Positions 24,078 through 35,686 of a stretch of 64,000 nucleotides of DNA are shown in pieces. Within the stretch, counting starts at the first letter, position 1. Each line of letters starts with the position of its first letter. The translations under genes and the position numbers were made by a program. Source of the DNA: Geosiphon pyriformis (lineage: Eukaryota > Glomeromycota > Glomeromycetes > Archaeosporales > Geosiphonaceae); contig JAAOMT010000129.1 of NCBI GenBank assembly GCA_016748015.1, positions 124,001 to 188,000 on the forward strand, written 5' to 3'. Below the pieces are notes generated by a model. It was given only the letters and a program-made list of their open reading frames with translations, ran no database searches and was not told where the DNA came from.

Positions 24078-25339
24078 TCAGCATCCATGGACACCATCAG
24101 TGTCAATATAAAATTCCCCCAGTATCTTGGGTGCATGAGGTGAAAACAACATCGAAATTCTTCTCCGGGAATTATGTAAAATAGGGTTGTGAGATCGGCA
24201 CAGCATTATTCTTACATTGATAGTATTAGCCCATACCAAACCTAATGTCGGAATCTTGTTTCCATCGATAATGGCAAATTGTTTTTGCTGATAAGCTAAC
24301 TCCCAGAAATTCTTTCTCAGTGTAAAGAAATTTTCAGGAATATAATCCGAGATTTCATTAACACATATGATAGGAACATGAAATTGGTCACTTAACTCTT
24401 TCAATTTGCTTCCGAATTTACATATCTGCTTAGAACGTTGATTCAGGACTTTCGGATGGTAAGATTGTACACGAAAGTTTGACGAGATTGAGTCAATGAT
24501 CACGAGCCGAATGTTATGTCGCGAGAGAAGTACAGGTAATTGATAATTTATGGCATGATACTGTGAGTCCAGGTCCGATATTTTTGCGCAGTTAATGTTT
24601 TCACGAAGATCTACGTCTTCTAGGAATTTATATTGTCGCTTGAATCGGATGATCATCTGGTTTAAGCGCCGAATTGGGAAATGTCCTTCACTACAAAGGT
24701 ATGCCGTACCTAAATTTAATGTTGAGAGAGGGTCATACAAAAATTTTGAAATTCTTTAGATAGAAAAACAAATCGACTAAAACCTCCACCCAGTCCGCCT
24801 TTTTCCTTCGGTAATTGTGCCGTCAAACTTAATTGAAGACACAATTGGGTTTTGCCTACAGCACTGTTTGATAAAGTTAAATTTTACTTGTAGAACTGTA
24901 AAAATTTATTTGGAATCTAAAGTTAGATTACCTCTCGCCTACAATTTCAGTTATACCACTAGACAAGATACCCCCGCCTAATATATCATCAAGAAGAGTG
25001 TCACCCGTTGTGAGCATGCGCTGTTCTTGTATGAGCTGTAATGCACTAATTGGTTTTATGCGCATCTTGTATATTTCTAGATGTATGCTATTTTTAAGCT
25101 CTGATACGTCACTTTGAGATATTTCGAGTTTTTTGGATAACTCAGGTTGAGAAAGGTTTATTATGTCGGTAAAAGTTTCAAGGTTTGCTAAGAATGAAAA
25201 GCTGGGCTATGAAAATTTGTTTCAGTTTAGAGTTTTAAATAAAATTTTTATGACGGCTTTGAAAAGCCGACTATTACCTACATCTCCTGAGAGCTTCGGC
25301 GATCCTGGGCCTTAGGGTTAAGCTAGAAAGTACTTCCAT
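24078..25339 (-). CDS. XRCC3: XRCC3-type RAD51 paralogue, DNA recombination repair ATPase
   Basis: Four exons in phase: 25339-25278, 25201-24932, 24863-24784, 24709-24078; about 347 residues, the usual size of XRCC3. RAD51 paralogues load and stabilise RAD51 on single-stranded DNA in homologous recombination. Visible: N-terminus MEVLSSLTLRPRIAEALRRC (the short XRCC3 leader), Walker A GESAVGKT (residues 109-116, made by joining exons 2 and 3), GGLGGGTAYLCSEGHFPIRRL, VLLSRHNIRLVIIDS with Walker B (about 206-210), VPIICVNEISD, LGLVWANTINVRIML and C-terminal YIDTDGVHG. Exon 3 has two in-frame donor choices (24790 or 24784); family similarity favours 24784. Rad57 is the alternative, but the N- and C-terminal motifs favour XRCC3. 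It is divergently transcribed from the neighbour at 25,477. Confidence 0.87.
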
Positions 25340-25415
25340 TTACTTGTTTAGCAAGGTTTTAAAACTCCCGAGTTATCAATCTCGTCATATATAGTGTGCA
25401 TGACATCATGTGCTG

Positions 25416-25427
25416 TATCACGTGATA
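25416..25427. promoter_or_regulatory. 12-bp perfect palindrome with CACGTG E-box in a bidirectional promoter
   Basis: TATCACGTGATA lies in the 137-bp gap between the divergent XRCC3 and ATG31-like starts. CACGTG is the core bound by bHLH and bHLH-zip factors. Its central place in such a short shared promoter suggests it serves one or both genes; this is inference. Confidence 0.45.
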
Positions 25428-25476
25428 TAAAATACTAAATCCCGGCTCTGAGATTGCCTCAACTTCAAATTCCCCA

Positions 25477-26083
25477 ATGCAACAACCAACCGCATCAATT
25501 TCCCCCTCCACCTCAACTATTCCACAGTTTGTAGTAATACATGATCAATTCCAGCAGTCGTGGAAACATCCAATTGTGCACTATGTGTTTGAAGGGGAAG
25601 ATTTTCCTACTAAGGTTCCCAAAAGCAGCTGTGTGGTGGTAAACTTTGCTGAAGATGGGGAAAATATTAAAGAAGCTCATTCACTTAGTCACACCTTCCA
25701 AATTACTAATTGTAAAATAAGCTCTACACCACAAATTGGTGCACAAGCGGGCAAGGAATCTGGGGCGGTCACCGCCAGTTTAATGCTAACCATTGAAGGT
25801 GTCTCCGCGGGAAAGTATGTTCTTTTGTTTGGAACTCGTGTTTGGACACACATTTGCATGTTTCAGGAATTTTTCTTCTCTGTCTCTTAACCAATAGGAA
25901 TGAAATAGATCCGAGTTCTAATACATTCGGTCTGGATCAATTACTATATGATTTCAAAAGGAGGTAATCAAAAATTTTATTGTAAACATGTGATATCTTC
26001 AATAACTTATTAATTCAAATTTTGATAGTAGAAATGAACTTTTGCGACAAACGTTTGGCTTATCAGAGGAATTTCATATTTAA
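25477..26083 (+). CDS. Small conserved protein, possible ATG31-like autophagy factor (tentative)
   Basis: Three exons close in phase (25477-25814, 25898-25963, 26029-26083), giving 152 residues. After a Pro/Ser/Thr-rich start the protein has HPIVHYVFEGEDFP, CVVVNFAEDGENIKEA, SLSHTFQITNCKIS and, after a Ser/Ala linker, GLDQLLYDFKRRSRNELLRQ. A beta-rich N-terminal part followed by a short acidic-to-helical C-terminus with 'I.Y.FED', 'V..D..G.....SLS' and a terminal LDxLL helix recalls yeast Atg31, the Atg17-Atg29-Atg31 scaffold subunit. The resemblance is weak and from memory of the family pattern, so I leave the symbol empty. Gene structure is more certain than function. It shares a 137-bp promoter with XRCC3. 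Confidence 0.6.
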
Positions 26084-26655
26084 TGAAAATTTACCGGTGT
26101 AAATTATAAACCTCACTTACCTAACCTATTATGGAGCTATCGGCTTCCATTTGAATTCAGGGTTTGAGCAAACTGTATTCATATTCTCTGTATTTTTATT
26201 CAACCATCAAAGTTGCAATATTTGGCTAGAATTCTTTGGTTGGTAAGATTTATAAACCCTTTTTTGATAGGAAGTATCATATTTCCTCATTTCTAAAGGT
26301 TTTTAATGTCCTGGACCACAGCTAACGATACCCACTTTTTTGGATCTTGATTTGAATGTAGGTATAACTTAAATAGTGTAAAATCTTAGATACTTCCTTT
26401 TTTATACTAATCACAAATTATTTTGAAATATTGAATCTATGTAATAAAAGAAGCAAAAATGAAGAACTAGTATTAAAAGAGAGGAATACTTCTTCCTCGT
26501 ACCAGCGAACTGTTCAGATAAAGGCCATGCGTTATATGTAGATCTGAGAAATCTGCAATCAGCTACGTTTCTAATTATTCGAATAAAAAATAACGGATTT
26601 TGTGGAATTATCAAATTAATCTCGAATAAACTTTTCTACGAGATAATAAGGAAAT
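26084..26655. other. Intergenic stretch between convergent genes
   Basis: Likely 3' flanks of the ATG31-like gene (+) and the Rieske gene (-). Short frames here are interrupted and resemble nothing known to me. Nothing else is seen. Confidence 0.5.
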
Positions 26656-27865
26656 TTATCCAATAACAAGTATTGATTCATCTTGAAAGTCATAAGGAGG
26701 AACCTCGAGATTCAGCGGCGCAGGACCTTTCCTGATACGGCCAGAGATGTCATAATGTGAACCATGACACGGACAATACCAACCGCCGTAATCTCCAGAT
26801 TCGCCGATTGGCACACAACCTGCAAAAATCGAAAATTGTATTTAAATTAAATGCGCTTCTTGCATAATAAAATTCTTTGCTGTCCATTTACCTAAATGAG
26901 TGCACACTCCCTATTTATTTATGATCGGTGGTTATTAAGAAGTAATTGAAATTTTACACGAAGAATCAATATTTTGAAAACTGACCAACATGACCAGCCA
27001 TTCAGGCTTTTTGACCCGTTCTGCATCCGGCTGTGGGTCTTTCAACTCATCCAATGAAGCACTATTTGCTTCAGTTATCTCATCCGGAGTCCGATGTCTT
27101 ATAAAAACGGGTTTTCCACGCCATTTGATGGTAAGATTTTTCCCCTCGGGAATTTTATGTAGGTCAACCTCAACTTTAGCCATAGCCAACACATCCGCTG
27201 AAGCAGCCATGTTTGCGAGGAAATCTGTAACTGTAGCCTTAGCACCAGCTGCAGTTAATACTCCGGTTGCGCCAACCATTAAGTAAGCGAAGGTACGATT
27301 TGAGTATCCACCGCTGTGAGGTTTTTTGTATTTGGAGAAATCAGGGATTATAGTAGACTTGGAGGTATCTACCACACCCGAAGAAAAACGCTTTTGGATA
27401 CTGGGCCCTACTAATATTGATTTAATTTAAATGGTTTAGTATAAGTCCTCAATAATGAACTTAAGATTGAGTTTTTTAATAAAAATCAAAATAATGATTA
27501 TTAATAAAATGTCTTGTATCCGCATCTCGAGTATTATTGACAGACTCCACTAAGAACATAACTTTGATGAATGGTGTTCCAAGCACCTTGCGCTACTTAC
27601 CATAGAAAAAATCCATGAAAATAGGTTAATACCTAAATTTTCAAAAAGATAACCTACCGTTTATCACCGTCTTTGATAAGAGAGTCCCGTCTGAGCGCCG
27701 TTTTGCTCCAGTGCTCCAAACAGGGGGGGGGGTAATGGGCGGATGCTCATGGCTATGGACAGCATTTGAAAATTCAAAAAGCTTCCTTACAGCAACTGCT
27801 GTGTAGGGGGCGTTGATTGGGGTTCGATTAACTGCAGCCGCAGCAAGCCGTTGGGCCAAGGTCAT
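26656..27865 (-). CDS. RIP1: Rieske iron-sulfur protein of mitochondrial cytochrome bc1 complex
   Basis: Four exons in phase: 27865-27658, 27407-26986, 26910-26892, 26819-26656; 270 residues. It transfers electrons from ubiquinol to cytochrome c1 in complex III at the inner mitochondrial membrane. An Ala/Arg-rich presequence ends near QKRFSSG. A membrane segment follows ([20 protein letters not shown]), a hinge ([17 protein letters not shown]), and the cluster-binding loops C213-T-H215-L-G-C218 and C232-P-C234-H235-G-S. The ligands (C213, H215, C232, H235) and the disulfide pair (C218, C234) are all present. The third exon is only 19 nt and supplies G-V-C-T-H-L, that is two of the four ligands. 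A 10-C run in exon 1 codes Pro residues (ITPPPV) and is a sequencing-error risk. Confidence 0.95.
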
Positions 27866-28896
27866 GAGTACAGTTCAAAAATTAAACCTTTTTTCTAGAA
27901 AAAAAAATGGATCAAGTTCCTTCAAGTTTTGCTCTCTTATATTTTACATGGGAATTTAAGATATTACTATCTTACAGACATTACGTCATAACTTTATTTC
28001 TAAAATCGACTAAATAAACTTGGCAATCATAATTAAAAATTAATAACTAATACTTAATTAACAAAAATCAACTGCTTGAAAACAACAGTTTGGCTTTTTG
28101 AATTAAATCATCTAATTTCTTTATTAGTTTGTATATTAGATATTTGATAAATTTATTAATTCGAAAATTATTATATGTTCAACAATATATTATACATATG
28201 TTATTTTAGTTATAATATACAATAAATTATTACATAGTTTTTAATTTATTTTTATATATTTTATATAATTTATAATAATTTTGAATATATTATTAATTTT
28301 AAGCCAGAAATTTCAAAAAAATAGTACTTAATTAATTTTAAACTATTAATTTTAATCATAAAAATTAAAATTAAAATTAATTATTAAAATAAAACTTTAT
28401 ATTAATTTAAAGATATAGTTATTAAGATAATATATGTTTAAGTTTTTTGGTTAATTAAACCTATGTTATTTAATAAACTAAATTTTAAAATTCTAAATAT
28501 AATTTTATTTGAATATTTTTTATTATAATTTTTATGTTTATTATTTTAAAAATGAATTTATATAATATTTTAATTACCAATTATTATTATTATTATATAA
28601 TAATATTTGATAACAATATTAAAAAACATACATATAATTTCTAATTAACATTAAAAAATAATTATATAATAATTATTTTTTTATAATTAATCAAAACAAT
28701 TTAAAAATTTTAATTAATAAGATTGTGTGAGCAGATATGTAATTGTAGATCTTTATTAAATTTTAATTTAAAAGAATGCATCAAATCTGAAATACCGACA
28801 GCACTAAATGAAATTTGAAATCTCGGTTGTTAATTTCCAACTTTTTTCACTCTTAAAATTAAGCTTTGGCGAAATCTTAATTAGAAATAGTGAGGA
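27866..28896. other. Divergent intergenic region with an AT island
   Basis: Lies between the Rieske start (-) and the EDE1 start (+). Bases about 28,000-28,740 are nearly pure A/T with no frame; the flanking ~130-150 bp on each side are normal and presumably hold the promoters. No repeat or RNA gene is seen. Confidence 0.6.
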
Positions 28897-31800
28897 ATGA
28901 CCGCAAGAGGTGAATATTAACGCAGCTTATGCTGCCTTTACATTCGCTAATTTTAAATTTTATTTCTTAACATCATAGGTCCAGACATTAATCTAACCGT
29001 AGAGGAGAAGCATGTTTTTCGGCAGTTGTTTAAAGCTGCAGACGAAGAAGGTGATGGTATAATAACTGGACAAGGGGCAGTTACTTTTTTTGGGAAATCG
29101 GGGCTACCTTCTGCAGTGCTGGGCCAGGCAATTATTTAATTGAGTTAATGGCACTGATTTATGAAAAGTCATCATTTACGAGACCAATATTTTATTTTAG
29201 ATTTGGCAAATTGCTGACTCCGCAAATAAGGGTTTTTTAACTCCCCAGACTTTCAGCGTTGCTCTAAAACTTATAGCTCAAGCCCAAAATGGTCAACCAC
29301 CAGATCGAGCTTTAATAAATAAAGGTTTGTGTCGCTACAAAATTTCTTTGGAAATTTTAAATTTTGACCAAAATTAATCATATGTCCTTATTGATTTAGA
29401 TGCACCTTTGCCACATTTCGAAGGCATCCCTGTGGAACCAATTAATAAACAAAATAATTCTTCTGATCTGCCCTTAGGCTCTCAAAATTATCATATATCA
29501 AATATTGACCGGGAGAAATACAAAGCCATGTTTGACTCACTCAATCCGAAAAACGGAGTCTTGGATGGTAATATATGAAATTTTATTAATCTTTGTCTGG
29601 CAGTAGATAACGGCCCAGCAATTTTGATTAAAGTATAAACTTTCAGGCGAAAAGGCCCAAGCAATTTTTGTCAGGTCCAAATTACCTGTCGAAAAGCTTA
29701 GCCAAATATGGTATGGCATCAATAATTTCTCAATCATAGTTTCTTATATTTACCAACTCTTAATGGTATTATTGATCCGCAACTAAAAACTCTTTATTAA
29801 GGCAATTGGCTGACTCGAAAAATAGAGGACATTTAGATATTACAGAATTTATTATTGCAATGTATTTTATTCAAAATACTATGAACGGGGGAATTCAGAC
29901 TCTACCGCTTTCTTTACCACCCGGACTTTATGAGCAAGCAGCAGGGAATCCTAGTGTTATTCCCACTTCCCCCAAATCAACACTAATATTGCCAAAACAT
30001 GGTCAAACTTCCACCCCATCATCTCCGTTGTTAAGTGACAGTCCTAGGTTTAAGTCTACTTCTTTAAGCCCTTCAAGACAAGTTTCTGAAAAAATTCATC
30101 CAGTCGGCACTACAAATACATCATCATCATACTTTGGTGGTGATATTATCAATCCCGCAAAGGAAGCTTGGGATATTACAGATTCGGAAAAAATAACTTT
30201 TGATAAATTGTTTGCCACACTTGATGAAAAAAATCGAGGTTTTATCACAGGTATGCAGAGTTATGACAAGTGGTGATTTTTTGTTTGATATTGGCTCTTA
30301 ATTTGACCTGGAATTTATAGGAGATGAAGCGGCAAAGTTTTTCATAGACTCCAAATTGCCTCCTTCTGTTTTAGCGCAGATATGGTTGGTAATTTATTGC
30401 ATAGATTCTTCTAAATTATCCTGTAGCTCTGAACTCACATCCTTTATTTCTTTAGGGATCTTTCCGATATAACCGAATCTGGCCGATTGACCAGTGAGGA
30501 ATTTGCTGTTGCCATGCATCTAATCCGTAAGAAGAGTTCAGGGGGTGTATTGCCGGCAACCTTACCATTAAGCCTTATTCCCCCTTCAATGCGATCTATC
30601 CCAGGTTTGTTTCATTCCCATTCCGAAATTTACCTTTAACTACAAAAATCTTTATATATTACTAAATTAGCGGAAACTCCTCTGACATGAAATATTAAGC
30701 TTAATATTTGGACTATTTCATCATTTACGAAGCTATAGCGAGCAGTTTTCCTAAATTGCAAAGGTCCGCAACGGTAACTAATCACAGCACTGGGTCTGGA
30801 TCACTTCGATCCCGAACGTCTTCAAGTCACCTGGGTAGCTCAAATGATCTTTTTTTTGGTTCAATACGCGTTGCGTCCTCTCCTCCTTCGTCTCCGTTCA
30901 CTGCGATCAATACGATTCAAAGTATGTACAGAATATAGGCTTTAGAACATTGCTTTTTTTAATAGACTAAAAGTTTGATTCTTTTGAATTACTAAAGAAT
31001 CAGAGTCAAATGAGATTGATCTCTTCGGTGACCCCGATATTGACACCCAGATAGCTATTGAGAATGGTGAAATCCGAAGGCTTGAAACCCAGGTTGTAAA
31101 CCTGAATAACGCCACATCCGATTTAAAAACGAAAAGGATTCAGATGGAAAATAATCTGGCATCATTAAGGACTCAAAAACAAGATATAACATTGCGCATC
31201 ACACAATTACGGGGTCTATATGATGCCGAGATAAAGGTAGTGCAAGAGATTGAGGCCAACTATAGAAAAGAGCGCGAAGAAGTTGAAAAGTTGAGAGCTG
31301 AGCTTTCCCTGGCTGAACATTCATTGGCAAATCTACAACTGGAAAAAGAACAGTTAAATTCTGGAATTTTGAAAGACCTCGAGGAAACGCAGGCTTTAAA
31401 GAAAAAGATGCGGCTTAGTGAAGAAGAAACGGTTGCCATCAAGGCGCAGATTGAGAAATTGAAAAAAGATGTCAGACATCAGAAAGGCTTATTGGCAATT
31501 AATAAAAAGCAACTGGCAAGTCTTGAGGCTGGAAAAGATAAATCTATAAAAACCTTACAAAATCTTCACGAGGATGGTGCACTTAATCAGCACAGAACAG
31601 ATCCCTTTGGGACAGAGTCTTTCGTGCATCAATCAGGCAGTCAATCTAATAAACCCCCTTTATCTCTAACAACAGACAAGGTTTCTGAGCCTAAAAGTCA
31701 AACCCCTTCACGTCTTCATAGTCAACAAGCATCACTGTCCTCACTTCCTGATGTCGGGATAAAGCGAACACTTTCCAACGCATCTTTTGGGTCCAATTCG

Positions 31801-33429
31801 ACTCAAAGTGTTGAAAGTATAAAATCTTCTGCGAAGCTTGACGAATTATTTTCTGATAAGCCTGCTTTAGTGACCTCATCTGAAGCCACTCAATTCGACA
31901 ATTATTTTGGTAGAAAGCCACCTTTTGGACAAGAAAATTCTGGGATTATAAATGTGGGGGATGAAATATCTAATATAAACCCATTTGAAAAGTCCACTGA
32001 CAAGGTTAATTTTGATATAAATTCCGGGGTGGAAAAAGTTTCCACAAACCTGGGCCCATCAATAACCGAACCAGTTCAGGAAAAAAAAGATATGAATAGC
32101 TCAAATAAATTTTCCTTGACCCTGGAAAAGGGAAAAGATAAGCAAGACTTGTTGGAACCTGTGCAATCCTCCCAGATAGAGCAAGAACATAAGGCTAAGG
32201 TATCAACAACTGCCGATCCTTTTTCTTCTTTTGATAACTTGATAGGAGGTGGCGGACAAGCCAAATTTGATGCTGTCTTTACTACTTTTGGAGAACCGGC
32301 TCGGGAAAACTTGACAGCAGACGCATTTGCTTCTGAGTTCCCACCCCTCGAGGAAATTGAAAAATCTGTGGGAGGTGCTGAAACTTTGGGCTTTGAAGAT
32401 AATTTTGCTTCGAGCTTTACTTTAAACACATCAAGTAATATCAAACCTGAGGATGGCTTAAGTGACCAGAATCTTTTTACTCTTAATACAATCGAAACGG
32501 GTTCAAGCCTTAGTAAAAATATTCTGGCCTCAGATGATAAACAAATTAAGGAAAAGACGCACCAGATGAATGTAGAGAAAAAAAGTGATACTGATCTGGA
32601 ATTCTTGACAAAATTATTTTCTTCCGATGAAACGGGGGAATCTGCTAACAATAAAAGTGAACTTTCTAAAGCCGTCATTAATCCTATATCTAGAACGTCA
32701 TTAGATGAGTTTGAAGCAGTGTTTGAAAACCCAGTTGAGAATAAGAAAACCAATACTGAGACAGTGGAACAGAATATACAGTCTATTAATCCAGGTGTAT
32801 TTCAAGACGATTTTGACGCCGCCTTCGCAGATCTTACTGAAGCGAAAATAACAAACGCCCCTATCGATTTCGAGACGACGTTTGATGAAAATGATTTCGA
32901 TGAGGAGTTCAATCCCACGTTTGAGGCTCCAGCTGTAAAAGTGAAGCCTACAAATACTAATATTACTGTTTTTGACAAAGCTTTTGGACTGCAATCATCG
33001 GATGAATTTGGTTATTTTGATAAATTTTCCACCAATATTCCGACTGCAACTACACCCCCAACATCTAAATCCTCAAAGCCCAATTTAGATGTAGCTTTTG
33101 GGGCCAGTTTTTCACCACTAGCTACCAAGAAAACCGAAACCACTGATTCATTTGGATTTGACGATGCCTTTTCTGAATTTTATAAGCCACCAAAAAGAAA
33201 TGAAACACCATTAATAACTAACACTTCGTCATCTACAACAGTACCAAAATTACCTCCTAGGGAGTTAGCGGTGACATCCAATAAAACGGGCGAGGATAGT
33301 GACAGTGAAGATGTCAGAGCGTTGAAAGCAATGGGATTTACCCGAGAGCAGTCGGTGGATGCACTCGAGCGTTACGATTACGACTTGGAAAAGGCATCCA
33401 ACTTTTTGATTGATCAGGACAATAAATAA
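28897..33429 (+). CDS. EDE1: EDE1/EPS15-like endocytic scaffold: three EH domains, coiled coil, C-terminal UBA
   Basis: Ten exons in phase: 28897-28909, 28979-29127, 29201-29324, 29400-29567, 29647-29710, 29802-30250, 30321-30384, 30456-30604, 30739-30921, 30998-33429; 1264 residues. EDE1/EPS15 proteins nucleate clathrin-coated pits at the plasma membrane, binding NPF cargo adaptors through EH domains and ubiquitin through UBA. EH1 (about 10-100; LPSAVLGQ-IWQIAD), EH2 (about 135-215; LPVEKLSQIWQLADS) and EH3 (about 300-390; LPPSVLAQIWDLSD) each have the typical LP..L..IW..AD core. A charged coiled coil spans about 478-640, followed by a long acidic low-complexity tail with repeated FDxxF-like motifs and a UBA domain at about 1223-1264 (VRALKAMGFTREQSVDALER). 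Intron 2 uses a GC donor. Exon 1 has only 13 nt. Exon phases and EH motifs support the start. Confidence 0.93.
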
Positions 33430-35360
33430 TGACATTAAAAATTCTCCACTTAATTTAATTTACTCAATTTTATCAAACCATATTTAACTTAGTGGTGCGA
33501 TCATCGAAATTACTCAATTTTAAAAGCCATTTTTACTGAGGGTTTAGAAATATTTTCCAATCGGATAGCCTTTAAATTTACCATGTAATATTTAGATTAA
33601 AGATATTCTATGTCTCATATTACAATCAGTTCCTAAACTTTTGGATTGAGGGCTTTAATGAGATGTTACACAATGTAGATGCTTTGTTTGGCAGTATAAA
33701 ACTCAAATTTTTTACTGCATCGGAGAAAAGGTATTTCGGATTCAACTAACAAAATTTATAATAGACGATAGTTAGCCCATCTAAGGTTTTTCGAAACAAA
33801 CTGTCAATCTAATACTAATACCCATCACACTGAATTACAACAGCTGAGTCGGTATTTCTTGTCGTATTTATTTGAATCTCTTTTGTTTCTAATCACTTCG
33901 CACCTTCATTTTAAGGGTCGTGTGGGCACACTAACCGACAAGTACAAAAGCAAATATCTCCAAATCCGATTCTTTAATTAATCTTTTTGAAAATAATACA
34001 TGACTTTTCTTATTCATTTTGTTTGGTGTCATTATAGGCATACAGATTTGGGTACAAATTTGAATTTGAATTTGAATCTGAATCTAATAATATACGTACA
34101 ATTTGTTTTATTACTTTCAATAATTCAATAGCAAAAAGACATAATTAATTAAATTATATTTACTCTTGAGTTCAATTATTTAAAGAAACTATATTTTTTA
34201 TTATTAGAAAAAATTCAGTTTGAGAATTGATTGGTTTTTTTATTTTGTAATTTTAAATTGATAATATTTAAACAAATGTTATTATATGTATTATTTTTAA
34301 CAATTTGTTTATTTTTTAGCTATTTAATTGATATTTATATTAATTATGAAAATAAATTAAAATTAAAAAATTACAATTAATTTTGATTAAAATTAATATA
34401 ATATAATAAAATTTTATTTTTAAAGTGTTTTCTTGTAACATTTACAAAAAATCTTATAAATTTATGAATAACTTTTTTTAATGATTATTAAAACTAAATT
34501 TTATATATATGTATTTTTAATTTTTATATTTGTTAAAAAAATTAAATAATAATGTATAATATGTTAATTATGCTATATGATTTAATAATTCAAAAATTTG
34601 TTGTATTAAAAGTTATTTTAAGTAAAAAAAAAATAATTATTAATAAAAAATTAAACATAGTTAAATTATAAACAAACATTTTATATTTTTTAATTGACAT
34701 AATGTATCAATATTTACAACATTAAAAAAAATTAAACCGAAATTCTGGGACTTGTAAATGCAGAAAAGTTTTTATTCCAAATATTATTCTGAATAAAGCT
34801 TTACAGAATAAATTTGCAAAAATGAAGTATTTAATACAAATCTAAACATAATTAAGTTTGCCTCTTAATTGGGTTTGTCGTTGGCTCAAACTTTTTATTA
34901 CAAATATTTCCCTAGAGTATTAAAAAACAGATCAATAGAAAAGGTGTAGTGTCAAAAATAAAAATATAGGTTAAATTGGTAGATATTTATGAAGTCACTT
35001 CTATGGCAATGAAGCCACTAAGCTAAAGTGATACAAAGGAAGACTGTAAATGTTTCAAAACCTTTTGAATTAAATTTTATGCATTAACCTAAGGAGACCT
35101 GCCGTTCTAAAAATCTCCGAAACTGCATAGTCCACCAAAATTGTTAAGGTATCAAACTCATTGCAAATCTTCCCCATGTGTACCATTCAACCCGGTTTTA
35201 CGCTCTGATTTTACTTGTTTTACATACAAACCACAACAAAAAACGAAATATTATTTAGTGTATCACCTCTCTGCTTCTTTTAGATGTCAAAGTAAGTTGA
35301 TAGTAGATCAGAATTTAGGAAAACACATTTCCTCATGACTATAATATTATGAACAATATA

Positions 35361-35376
35361 TTCATAATATTATGAA
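35361..35376. repeat. 16-bp perfect palindrome
   Basis: TTCATAATATTATGAA; a partial second copy (ATAATATTATGAA) directly precedes it, so the whole 35,341-35,380 segment is an imperfect inverted repeat. It lies ~310 bp upstream of the receptor-like gene. It could be a protein-binding site or chance in A/T DNA. Confidence 0.4.
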
Positions 35377-35518
35377 TAACCTTTTTCGAATTAGAAACGC
35401 GTGTATCTTTATCATGGTGCTTATATAAAGGATAGTAAAGAAGAAATGGGTTTGTTCACACTCACTAAATAGGTAGACGAATATAAATTATAGGATATAG
35501 TTTTTTGTATTTTTAATT

Positions 35519-35564
35519 TCCCCTCCTTCTCCTCCTTCCCGTTCTTCTCTCCCACCTGCACAGT
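35519..35564 (+). promoter_or_regulatory. Pyrimidine tract ending in CAG before the receptor-like gene
   Basis: A ~45-nt C/T-rich run (CCCCTCCTTCTCCTCC... then CTGCACAG) 120-170 bp upstream of the start codon. Such tracts are common near transcription starts of highly expressed filamentous fungal genes; it could also be the acceptor of a 5'-UTR intron. Transcript data would tell which. Confidence 0.35.
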
Positions 35565-35686
35565 CCCCATATAATCTTGTGTTGAGGAAGGCTGGTCTTT
35601 TCCATCATATTTTTGTAGATAGATATACCTTCTTAATCATACACTGTAGCCAGTAGACTTTATTTTACAATAAATATATATAAAAA

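Larger units (their letters stand above)
33430..35686. other. Long intergenic region with AT island
   Basis: 3' flank of EDE1 and 5' flank of the receptor-like gene. It holds a short GAATTT-type hexamer repeat (about 34,051-34,085), an A/T island (about 34,090-34,730), and a promoter-side part with a palindrome and a pyrimidine tract listed separately. No coding frame here looks real. Confidence 0.55.
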
